From NCBI GenBank assembly GCA_963931865.1, contig OZ007507.1, positions 2,634,077 to 2,698,076 of the forward strand: a stretch of DNA of 64,000 nucleotides. Reading direction: 5' to 3'. The notes below the pieces were generated by a model, which worked only from the letters and a program-made list of their open reading frames with translations, was not told the origin of the DNA and searched no databases. This DNA is from Axinella damicornis. Its lineage: Eukaryota > Porifera > Demospongiae > Axinellida > Axinellidae. How positions within the stretch are numbered: the first letter of the stretch is position 1; every line of letters begins with the position of its first letter. Positions 23,401 to 35,400 of this stretch are shown piece by piece. The position numbers were made by a program, and so were the translations under genes.

Positions 23401-26400
23401 CGTGTAGTCACAGTTACCTGTTCTCTCAAGATCTCAATCAGCTGTGATTTCTCATCCAGAGAGGCCCTCATCTCGACCTCGTCGCTACCAGCCTGCACCA
23501 GGGAAAACACTCTTAGCGAGACTGTGGTCATGGAATACTATATAAGGCCCAGCGTGTCAGTGGTTACACCTTGACACATGGCACAACAGGTAAGGTAACC
23601 ATCATGTATCCATTTGAAAGGAGTGGCATTTCACAATCCATTTTGTGACTATCTATCTGCCCAGCACCAGACTATGCAGGTACAGAAGGGAGCAGTAGCT
23701 GAAGTCCACCAGTACAAAATGCTATAATGACGATGCACGGTATTGTGGATGTCACGAAGCTCTCACGATGTCATAAAGTTCTCACAACGTCACAAAGTTT
23801 CATGACACCATGAAGCTCCAACGACATCGTGAGTTGCTCAGGTCAAGTGGGCATTTTTGTTACTGATGGCATGCCATAGTCTAGTGAGCAAAGGAAGAAG
23901 CTACCTGTAATATTATGATTCTGTAGATCATGCAAGACTATATCTTCAGATAAACCAGCTCTTGCAAGACTACTTTCAGATAAACAAGCTCTTAATATAG
24001 TGATAGCTTCGTAACATTCGACTTGCAAGAAGTGGCAGTGTGCTACATCTTGTAAGATCTGTTAAGGAGATATTGCAACAGAATCTGGCTTGGTTTGTGC
24101 AATCGTGCAAGCTCTAGCTGGCAGAGCAGATCGATTTGCAAGCCACTTACAATAACTCTACAGCATCTCACTTGCTGTTGCTGTTGTTCCAGGGCGCTTG
24201 CCTGCTCACGTGCCTTCTGGACATCCAATGCCATTTGCTGACAGAGAGAGAAAGATGGAGGGAGAGTAAGGAGGGGAGGAGAGGACGGAGGGAAGGGAGG
24301 GAGGAACAACAAATACAAGTTTGCTCAAGTGAAACCTAAACATGAAGATATACATGTAGATACATATATTCAACACACACACCTCATAACTCTTCTGAAA
24401 TCTCGAAGCATCCTCCTTTCGCATCCTTTCAGCCTCAGCTAGCTGTGCAGTGAGGGAGGGGCATGACCACCAATACATCATCATTCATCACACAGGGATT
24501 GTAACATTGGTCATAACTACGTATATGTACAATGTATATGGAATGTGGCAATAAAACAATAGTAAGAAGCAGCTGATGCAAGTGAGTTCCACACTCCTCT
24601 GCACCATCACTGTACGGAGTGCATATACGCACGCTCCTGCATGCACTGTGACCCTTGTGCAGTTCAAAGGTCATGAATGCAGTCAAGATAGCAGATCTGA
24701 GGAGACGGCCTGGGAACGAGGCTGCAGTGAGTGCACTCACATAAAAATAATGTGGCACACTTGAAGTGCCGCTAGCAATTTAATTAGTACACAAATTCCA
24801 CAGTTTGATCAAGTGCTTAACTGCCCTGTGAATGAGGTCACATACAATGTACGTACCTTGGCAGTGAGTTCTGTAGTCTTTACCTTCAGTTGGTCGTCCA
24901 CAGCAGTAGAGTCCTACAACAGAGTGAATATAATGTACACAGTGACATCACTTTTCCTGGATATCAGATGATCAGCAAGTGTGCTACACTGCCTCCAGTT
25001 AGAGTGAGGGACAAAACCTGTGTGGAAGAGGTTAGCCTCACCTGCTCAGAGGCTGCAAACTTCTGCTGGAGGTGTCTAACTGTCCCCTCCAGACTGCCGA
25101 CATGTTCCTGTGTGTGTGTGTGTGTGTGTGTGCATACATACATATGTGCATTTGTGTTCATAGTCTAAAAAAACGGGGGAGAAGGCACCACACGAATGTT
25201 ACCTGAGTTTCCCACATGCTATAAAGTTTTGCAACGCAATAACATATGTACTAGACTCTCCCATATATAATATTCCATTCCATTTGTTCCCGGGGAGAGC
25301 TTGGGAATGAGACTATCACCTGACCCACCTCATACTTAGCTGACAGCGACTGGAGCTGGAGCTCGGTAGTCGTACACTGCACAAAGGAACATTGATGCAC
25401 ATGATATATTCAGCATACAAGCTACGTACGTGCCCCAAGATGTGGAGTGTACGTAATTCATAGAAGCAAAGGACATCCAATCTGGGTTCATAATTTTGTG
25501 AGCTCCACGGTCCCCTTTCCAACTGAGTAACATCCTGTTCACCCCTAAGCTAGTAACGCAGGTGACAGAATCTGTGCGCACACCAAGCCTCTACTGGGGA
25601 TGGATGAATCACTAAGCACGAGATTGAAGGCTCTCATCAAGCTAGGTAGTTCAGCTTTCATGTACGTATCTTTCACGTATGGCTCCATCTATCTGTGTTC
25701 ACATGATCTTTGTGGGGATTCTCCACTGAAGATCTAATGGTTGACTGAAGCATGGTCTGGCATACATACAGACTATATATTCCCTGGCTACTTGCAAAAA
25801 GGAAGGTTAATATTGGCAGTACATGTAGTAGGCACAGTATTCAACTGAAAGGTACTGTGTTTCACACCTGGTTCCACTCAAAACTATAAACTGAGCTGGG
25901 ATAACTACATGTGTATCGCTGTAACGTTGACGAACATGCACACAGGTAAGTCACAGCTATGGGTGTATTACAGTACCTGCTCTCTCAAGGTCTCAATGAG
26001 CTGTAGTTTCTCATCCAGAGAGGCCCTCATCTCAGCCTCATTGCTACCAGCCTGCACCAGGGAAAATGAAGTAATTTTCTTGCAACCTATATATATTATC
26101 ATAAGACTGCATAGTTCTTGCAAGACTACTGTCAACTTCTTGCAAGCTAGTAATAGCGTCCAACAAATCTAGCAGATATGACTTGAAAGAGACAGCACGA
26201 AAACCTTCTAATAAGGACATCTGATTCAATTATTACTGCAAGAGAATCACAATCTTGCAAGAAGCGTCTACATGGGATGTTGAATGTTTAAGAGTACACA
26301 ACAATGCATGAGTTCGCAGTTTCTCACTTGCTGCTCTCGTGTGGCTATCTGTTCCTCTAGAGCACATGCCCTCTCACTTGCCTTCTTAACATCCAATGCC

Positions 26401-29400
26401 ATTTGCTGGGAGGGAGGGAGGGAGGGAAAGAGGGAAGGAGGAGGAAGGGAGGGAGGGAGGGAGGGAGGGAGGGAGGGGAGGGGAGGGAGGGAGGGAGGGA
26501 GGGAGGGAGGGAGGGAGGGAGGGGGGGGAGGGAGGGAAGGAGAGTGGAAGGGAGAGAAGGGTGAAGAAGCGAAGGGAGGAACATTTTAATTGCTACGTGA
26601 ATACACGAAATCTGGAACAATGAACAGTGCAAAGGAGGAGAGAAATGGGCCACCAGGCTCCAACCAAGGGCTTTTCAAGGCCAAGCCCAGAAGCAGCCAT
26701 GTTACCTCAGCCGAGCACTTAAACCCGCCACTTCCCCCCGTCCTGCCTTTCTGCTGGCGCAGAACTAAGTCCCAAGGACATTGCCGGACATGACGTCACA
26801 AGATGAAAGTCTAATGCCACCTGTAGACAGCTTTATCGGTTAAAGTGTCAATATATATACATGAAGTTATGTATGTAGTACAACACACCCACACACCTCA
26901 TAACTTCTCTGAAATCTCAAATCATCCTCCTTTCTCATCCTTTCAGCCTCAGCTAGCTGTGCAGTGAGGGAGGGGATGATATACAGTACATAAGAACATA
27001 ACCATTACCACATACACATGTAGCATGTGCTAGGGGAATGTGGGCGACCTGAACAAGACATACGTAATTATGCAATCCCTACAAGCACACGACAGACACT
27101 GCAGGTGATCTAAGCTACTTAGCATATCAAAGTACACAAGCAACACAGCAGCTGATCTGAGTGCATGATCTAATCAATCGGCAGCCCACATCAGTCGATC
27201 TACATGTAGACAGTGCAGTCTAATGCATGTGTGATATAAGTGTTTGCAGGCAATTGCTCTGTGACTGCATGGGGTCAGATACGTACACGTACGTACCTTG
27301 GCAGTGAGTTCTGCAGTCTTCGACTTCAGCTGGTCGTCCACAGCAGCCGAGTCCTGCAAGAATACATGTACACAGTGACATCACTTCTTTTGTGTTGGAT
27401 CTTAATGACCAGTTTCTCTTGTCATTGTGCACTTCTGTGGGTATGCCATGGCCTAGGCAGGCTCAATCCGATGCTCCAGCCGGTAGCCTCGTTCCCAGGC
27501 CTTCCACACCTCCAGTTTTTGATCGCTTGCAGTATGCAAACACGGAGGGGGAAGGTGGGAACGAGGCTACCTGCCTATGAGACTACTGTACCTTTATAGC
27601 TGCATTCTTTGGTGAATACTCTCTTGCTGGATTTTGAGCACAGCTTCATTTAAATGGTTATAGAGTGCAGCTTTTAAATCCCGAAGCATCCACAGAAACT
27701 ATACATTTCCTCAGGCTATTGATTTAGAACCCTGGAAGGAGGTATAGCTATGCCCTAACCAGCTCAGAGGAGACGACTTGCTGCTGAAGGTGTTGAACTG
27801 TACCCGCCATCTTGGCGACATATTCCTGTGTATGTGTGTGTGTGTGGTGTGTGTTGTGCATGTGTGTGTTGTGCGTTTGTGTGTTGCATGTGTGTGCGTA
27901 CAGTGTAGGACACCAGTACATGATCTATAACCAGCTCTTACAACTGTCCCTTCTGCTAGCACATGCAAAGCATGTGGTCCAAAGCGAGTGGACATATCAA
28001 AGGGTTGAGCCTGGGAAAGAGGCTAATAGACTGCACAATCACTTGTATAGTACTAGTACAACAATCTCACCTCATACTCTGTTGATAGTAACTCAAGCTG
28101 GAGCTTGGTGGTCATGCACTGCACAAAGGGATGATATGATGTGTTCACCTCAAGATGAGGACATCCAATCTACATCTAGCTGCATAATTTTGCGAGGTCC
28201 ATGTTACATGTTGCCAGTGTGAGTGCTCCACTAGGAATTGTATCACACACCTGCAGAATACCAGGCCTCCGCACCCAGCTTTTGTCACTTTTCGTACTGC
28301 AAGCAACAAAAGCTGGGTGTAGAGGCCTGGGAACAAGGCTACCTGCAGAATACACACAGTCACAGTTACCTGCTCTCTCAAGGTCTCAATCAGCTGTGAT
28401 TTCTCATCCAGAGAGGCCCTCATCCTGACCTCCTCGCTACCAGCCTGCACCAGGGGAAAACAAACTCTTGAATATCTGCTCATACTTATTACATTGGTTG
28501 GCGTACACATATTATAATACATGCATACCAAGGGTTGTTAATCAAGGGATATACATAAACAACACAAGCTATATTCCCACCTGTTGTTCCATGGTTTCAA
28601 CCATTTCCTCTAGAGCACATGCCCTCTCACATGCCTTTCGAGTCTGCAATGCCATTTGCTGAAAGGGAGGGGGAGGAACAGAGGAAGGGGAGGAACAGAG
28701 GGAGGGGGGGAGGGGGAGGAAGAGAGGGAGGGGGAGGAAGAGAGGGAGGGGGAGGAAGAGGAAGAGAGGGAGGGGGAGGAAGAGAGGGAGGGGGAGGGGG
28801 AGGAAGAGAGGGAGGGGAAGGGGGAGGAAGAGAGGGAGGGGAGGGGGGGAACAGAGGGAGGGGGAGGAACAGAGGGAGGGAGGAGGGATGGGATTGCTGC
28901 AGGACATGGACATCGTAAACATAAAACAGGAGCACATACATGTACATACACACACCTCATAACTCTTCTGAAATCTCAAGTCATCCTCCTTTCTCATCCT
29001 TTCAGCCTCAGCTAGCTGTGCAGTGAGGAAGGGGTGGATGACAAACAGTGCACAACCATTACATCATTGTTAAAAAAAACATGAGCAACACAAAGGAGCA
29101 TGAAAGATTGGCATACATTAATCTGTGAGTGCACAATGCATGTAACGACCAATACATACATGTACGTGTGTGCGTTATGGAAGTATGGGGGTGGGATTAG
29201 ACTATATAGTGATGTGCGACCTTCATACTTTGCACAGTGTGTGAATTAGATGTCCGGTGGGTGGACTAGACTAGTGATGCATGTGACCTTCATTAATGCA
29301 TTAACTGACAACATGTCAGTGCTCACTACAGACAGACAGACACAACCAATCACTTAAGCCCACTTGCTCACATGGATGTGGTAACAACAGTTTGGAAGTT

Positions 29401-32400
29401 TCTTGCACATACTGGTGATGGAGGTCACATGCGTACATACGTACCTTAGCAGTGAGTTCTGCAGTCTTCGACTTCAGCTGGTCGTCCACAGCAGCCGAGT
29501 CCTGCAAGGAAGTGCATACATGGACACAGTGACATCGATTGTCCTGTGGCTAATGACCTTATCATTGTGCACATGCCCTAGCCTAGGCAGACTCGGACTG
29601 CACTTCAAACAGAAGTATGAGTACCTAAGCTGTGGTGAGCCGCCATAAGCACATCATATGGAGGGTGGGAGGGGGGGGGGGGGGGGGGGGGACAATGAGT
29701 CCGAGTGCACAAGCCTAGTAACACTCTACACACTTTAGGACTTACATGTATCAGCACCTTGGGAAGAGGCTGGGTGGTCTTCTGGAGTTTCTGCTGGAGA
29801 GCCAGGAGTTGTTCTCTCATCTCTGTCAGCTCAGTGGCCGCCACCTGCTGTGCAGCTGCCTTCTCCTAGTGGAACAAGTTATAGCAGTGCATGGCCGGTC
29901 AACAGGAGCTGTCAACACAAGCTCATTATAGCTGTGGAAGGAGCTGGTAAATCCCCAATCCAAAGTAATGATGTAATTCCATTTTGTTGTTACATGTTGC
30001 TACACTACCTGAAAGTGCCTACAACTTTGATTAGTTGTTATTCTCACCTCTGATTCCTGCAGAGCCTGTTGCAGTTGCTGGTTAACCTGCTGCAGCTGTA
30101 AGGGTGTGTGTATATGTGTGGTGTGTTGTATGTGTGTGTGTGTGTGTTGAACCAATGAATCCACCTCGCAGCACTGCTAAAAGCAGGAGACAACCAAGTA
30201 TGCATCGAGATGTTTACAAAAATGCAGTCATCCCCATTAACGTATACACACAGGGTAAATTATAGTCGTACGGCCCTTCTTATCTCAACCAAGATCATGT
30301 GACCGAGAAATTAAGGTACTGGACTTTGTTCCATTTGCTCCTCTCTCAAACAACTGTTTCAAAACCTCCACACGCTGTACATGTATGGTTGCATTCAGAT
30401 AGTAAACAATGACTGTACCAGCAAGATGCATAGCTTGCCTTGATGTTCTTCTCCTTCAGTCGGGCCTGCAGTGTCATCAGCAGCTCCTCTTGAGCCTACA
30501 TAGACACAAGCTGACAAAGTCATCTGACAACCAACATAATTGTGTGTAGATGTGTGTACATGCTCTGTTGAGGACACTTCTTGCTACCAAGTGAAGCCCA
30601 CCTCCATCCCTCTCAACACCACTGAAGAGTCACTCCATATGCAATTAAAAACAGTCCATGCCTGCTGGCTAAATTTCTGGTGACTACGTACATTGTACAT
30701 GACTTTGGCAATAAAAAAACCTTCTGTGGGCTTTAGAGAGCACTATGCTAATTAAGCCCCTCCTGTCCTCTCCTTCCCCTCCCACACACACACACTCCTC
30801 CCCCTACACACCTGGTTTGCCATTTCTAGGTCACCAACTTTCTTCACCATGACATCTCTCCTCACCGCCGCCTCCCTAACTTCAGCCTCCTTCACCTGCA
30901 GGACAAGTTGTTGGCCTTCTTTATCACAAACATGCACTTGTTTGACATGCTCAGCAGGCGTACCATTGAGCATACAATATAATTATAGTGCTAGGAGAAG
31001 TCGTCCCGGACTTTACGCATAAAGCCTGAAACATTCAAGAGCAAGTGAAACATCAGTGAATACTTCTATTGCCACTCACTGCCAGGAGCTGCTCAGCTTC
31101 ATCAAGAGACTGCTGCACTTCATCAAACTCAAACTGCATCTGTGTGTGTTATACGTATATATCTAGAGGACTATAATATTATACTACATGTGATTGGTGA
31201 GTATGTATAGCCCCAGCCATCATAGACTAGTATTTCACATGCTAATTGATACAAGCACTTCACTTTCCATCTAGCGGCCCAGTACAGTCTTACTGCTTCC
31301 ATCTGTTGCACTGCCCCCTTTGGGCCCCTCGTCTCATGGCAGTGGACACAGAACGAGGCATCGCTGACGTGCTGGATCGACACCAAACGTGTCTGTGTCA
31401 TGGCCTCCACGCGAGACCGTTGCACAGGGACACCCGAGGGTGCGCCGCCCTGCTGCACATCCAGGCTGGGCTTTAAAAGATCCAAGTCTGTCTGGCATTC
31501 AGCTGAGACCACAACGGGTGTATGCTGCTTCGTAGAGGTCATCAGGCTCTGCATGCTCTCCACGTCCTCGGCTGGAGATGCCACTGTGTCTGTCTGGCAC
31601 TCAGCATCCTGTGTGGCAATGCTGCTGTGGGCTGCCAACGGATCATCTGTCTGTACCTATTAGAACAGTGGGGAGACTTAAAATGATCTTGATCTCTTGC
31701 AGTCATTAAAACAATTTAATGTGATGGAAGAGTGATTAGAAATCACACGCACACACACACACATCACTTACTTGTGCATCCACCAGTTGGATGGAGGACT
31801 CCTCAGTGTCGTCTAGGTAGTCACTGCTGCGAGGAATGAATGAGGGGCGACCGATGAGACGAGTGCGGCGACGGTCTTCAACTGGTGAGATGTCCTGTAT
31901 TGAGAGGTGGAGAAGTGATTGTGTTTGTGTGTGGGTTAATGAGGAAATCAAAGGAGAGAGCCAGTAGGGTTCCGGTACGTGACCCCGTGTACCGGACAAG
32001 ACAGCTCCCTCCCTCCCTCCCTCCCTCCCTAGATATATGTACAAAGCAATATTGTGTGTGGTGGTGCATTCATGATCAGGGTGCACCCAATCAGAATTTA
32101 GATACAGTTTGTTGCTCCTTCGTGTTGCTAATACGCTCCTGACGATATTCAGGTTTGAGGCACTAGCTGATTTATCAGGGGAAGAGGATTGCGCTTACAA
32201 AAGCAAAATCATTTGGTTTAATTGTTTGCTTACAGATTCATAGTATCAGAATGAGGGAACCAAATTAAAATATGCTCCTTCAGCCGTTGCAAAAATTGAA
32301 AAGTCAACTCAGGTTAGGCCATTGGTTGCCAAAGGACTGGGAACAAGGCTAAACTCCATCTTGGCTATACATAATATGCATTTGCATTTGCAACTCGAAT

Positions 32401-35400
32401 ATACGAACTTGCAAGTTCAGATGATCGATGAAGGAGTTATGGTCAAAATGGGTGGTAAATGGACTGGATGCAAATGTGACCCGGCGCTTAGCAACAGGGG
32501 TGGCCTGCATCAGAGCAGAGAGGGGCCTGGGCATAGTAGCAGAGAGGGGCTTGGGCATAGTAGCAGAGATCACACCCTGAGAGGGAAATGCTGCACACAT
32601 GGTCCGACGTCTCTGGAATGGGAGAACGTTTGCAAAATGTTAGCAAGTCAGACACTACTGTAACAGTATCAGGCTGCAACGTATGACCCCAGTACATGTA
32701 CTAAATTATTGTACAGTTTAACGCTTGCTCCTTCCCCCTATGCTCAGAAGAATCTTGAAACAAACTATATAAGTGTGACATTTGTCCTCAGGGGGATATA
32801 CACATGTAGCTTGTATGTATGTATGTATGTACATGTATGTATGTATTTTTGTATGGTGGTGCACACTATATATAGGACTGTTCCCTCACACAGTCACATG
32901 CACAAACACACGTACTAACACACATACACACACACCTGAGCCTTTGTGATGCTGTCGGGTATGTTGGCCGAGGATTTCACAATGATATTCTTCAGGGAAA
33001 GGATCCTCGCTTCAAGATGCACCTGCACATCAGCACATACACATTACACAGGCAAAAACACACAATTATATTCATCACAACAAAAGGTAGATAGTGAAGC
33101 AATGATCTGCCTATATACACATCACAAGTAGGCACACCCCCTTTTCAAAACATGATGCCTTTAGTGGAAGGGTCTTGAAAATGCTCAAGGCAACTTCTAG
33201 GCTTCTAGGTTTCAAGGCCCAAACGTCTATGGGAGGAGCCAGGAAATGTTCAAGCCCTTACAAAAATGATGCCTGCATGTTGCTCACATCTTTTGACCAT
33301 ATTCTAGCGCGCTGCATGTACATGTAAGTGATACACCCACAGTCATCCTTTAAGCTTTGTAGTATAGTATTACCCCATACGTGTGTGCGTGCAAAGCAAT
33401 CGTTATTTGTCCTTCTGTCGTCTGTCCAGTGAAAGAACGGTTACCTTTTGCTTCTCTGATTGTTCGAGTTGCTGTGTGAGCTGCATAGAATGAGAACACA
33501 GAATTATGGAGGTGCCAGGGAGAACTGTACCAGTGTACGTATATAAGGGTTCATGAAATGCATGTGTGTGTGAATGTGGGAGGGGCCGGGGAGGGGGTGG
33601 AGATCAGGTGATTTTTGTAGGCTGAGGGAGGTCAAGTTACTATTAAGGCAAACTTACTTGTTGCTTCTCCTGCTCAGGCAACCCCTGCAGAGTGTACAAT
33701 TGCAACACTGTACATAGAAATGTACATACATTGTATGTATATACATGTACTACATGTAAGTAGGCGCATACATCTAGCTATCTTGTACTGAACATACACG
33801 TGTAGGCCAGAGCAGGATAATGGTAGCACTAAGCTTCCATCTTGAGGACAAATTACATGTAGCTAGAGCATCACAATACATCTGCATAGCGTACATAATT
33901 TATACACATTGGAGTATGGCCGGCTGAAGCACTATGCAGTCCACCTTGGGGAACTGGACAGCACTACAGGTTTGTACACGTATATACCTTCTCCAATTTC
34001 CTCCTCAAGGCTTCATTTTCTTCCTCATACATCTTCAGCTTCCTCTTGTAGGCCTCCTCTCCAACCAACACCTGTACAAACAAGAGACCACACCCACCAC
34101 TTCCTTTTACCACCTTTGGGTCTTTGTGCAATATTTCTACAAGTATACGTAGTGGTTTATAACATACCTCATTTACAATAGGTTTGTTTTGCACTTTCAT
34201 GGCTCGGCTTGCAAACTGCAGGTAAACACAACATTGAGATACATGTAGACTCAGATACCGTTGATCGGGAAATTATTAAGTATTTAATCCTCCCCCCACC
34301 CCTTGATCTTCATTGATCGATCCCTCCCTCCCTCTCTCCCCCCCTTAATTCCTTCACATACCTTGAGAGTGGACACAGTCTCAGTAACTTCAGCTGGTGT
34401 GATAGCGCAAATGATGCATGTCTTGGTATTGCCTCCCAACGAGGATTGAAGGATGCGAGTCAACTTCGAGTCCCTGAATGGAATGTGGGCACTGCAGAAA
34501 TGGAATGCAGGCACGACAGGAATGGAATGTGAATACTGCAGGACTGGAAGTTACAAAACTGGAATGGACACCAGGAATATGGTAGCGTAGTGTATTACAT
34601 GATTGGAGGGTACTACAGGAGAACATTTGGTTCAAGTCTGGCAGTATTGGCCCGGCCACAGGGAATGCTAATACAGGAGTCAAGAAACAAGTCTCCAGTA
34701 CTGCCCGACCAAAGTTGAATAACTCACACGAAAAGCTGAACCAACACAGCAAAATGCTGAACGGATATACATGTAGCAAGAACGGTTCAGCGATACAAAA
34801 TATGTATCCAGTCAGATTGCAGCACTTAGGGGATCTATTCATTCAGTCACATGTTCACACAAACATTGCACCCCACATTTGTAGTCCGAGCAGCCCTATT
34901 ATCACAAAAATCATATCATGTCCACAAGAAGCAGAAACTGGCAGGGAGGCCTGGGAAGTAGCTCTAACCTCGAGCCTTCGGTGAGTTTTGAGATCACTAT
35001 ACCCAGCTGAAGGAGAGATTTGTTGATGCAGGTGCCCTCCTTAAATCGAATTCCCTCTGCTCCTGTCGCAGCTGCACGTTCCGAGCCTGCCAGATCCACC
35101 AGGTTCTGGGGGAGGGACAACCAGTCAGTACAACCGTTAGTGCACACATGTACTAATGTGATATTCCAACGGTCTGTTTACAGGCATTAATGTAACAAAT
35201 AGTCTGCTCCCCCCCCCCCCCCCCCCCCCCTCCCCCCCCCCCCCCCCCCTCCCCCCCCCCCCCTCCACCACTCCCTCACAGTCACAACCCCCTCCCCCCT
35301 CCTACTTACCAAAGTGGCTATCTTCACTGTACCGGCATCATCCCCTTCTCCCTCCCTGCATCGGCTCTCAACCGTGATGGCAAAGACTGTATGAGATCGG

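Larger units (their letters stand above)
22161..24913 (-). repeat. kinesin tail module 3 (six exons a-f)
   Basis: Exons a 24913-24857, b 24442-24383, c 24237-24172, d 23492-23418, e 22640-22593, f 22226-22161 (residues 1022-1145). Exon c is 12 nt shorter than in modules 1, 2 and 5 and ends in five Gln. Introns are highly similar to those of module 4. The d-e intron carries a 408-bp MITE absent from module 4. Confidence 0.85.
27760..29501 (-). repeat. kinesin tail module 1 (six exons a-f)
   Basis: Exons a 29501-29445, b 29015-28956, c 28658-28581, d 28444-28370, e 28118-28071, f 27825-27760 (128 residues, 766-893). Signature starts: a [12 protein letters not shown], b [12 protein letters not shown], c [13 protein letters not shown], d [15 protein letters not shown], e [11 protein letters not shown], f [13 protein letters not shown]. 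All exons are phase 0-0 and heptad-rich, consistent with coiled coil. Confidence 0.85.

Noticed and set aside
28569..29015. Long open frames around 28.6-29.0 kb on both strands.
   Set aside because: They fuse true kinesin exons b1 and c1 with the purine tract of the intron between them; splice sites separate the exons.
31736..32086. Extended minus frame upstream of the exon at 31894-31772 with a Gly/Arg-rich start.
   Set aside because: The upstream part is a CCCT/GGGA simple repeat and intron; a clear CAG acceptor borders the exon at 31895-31896.
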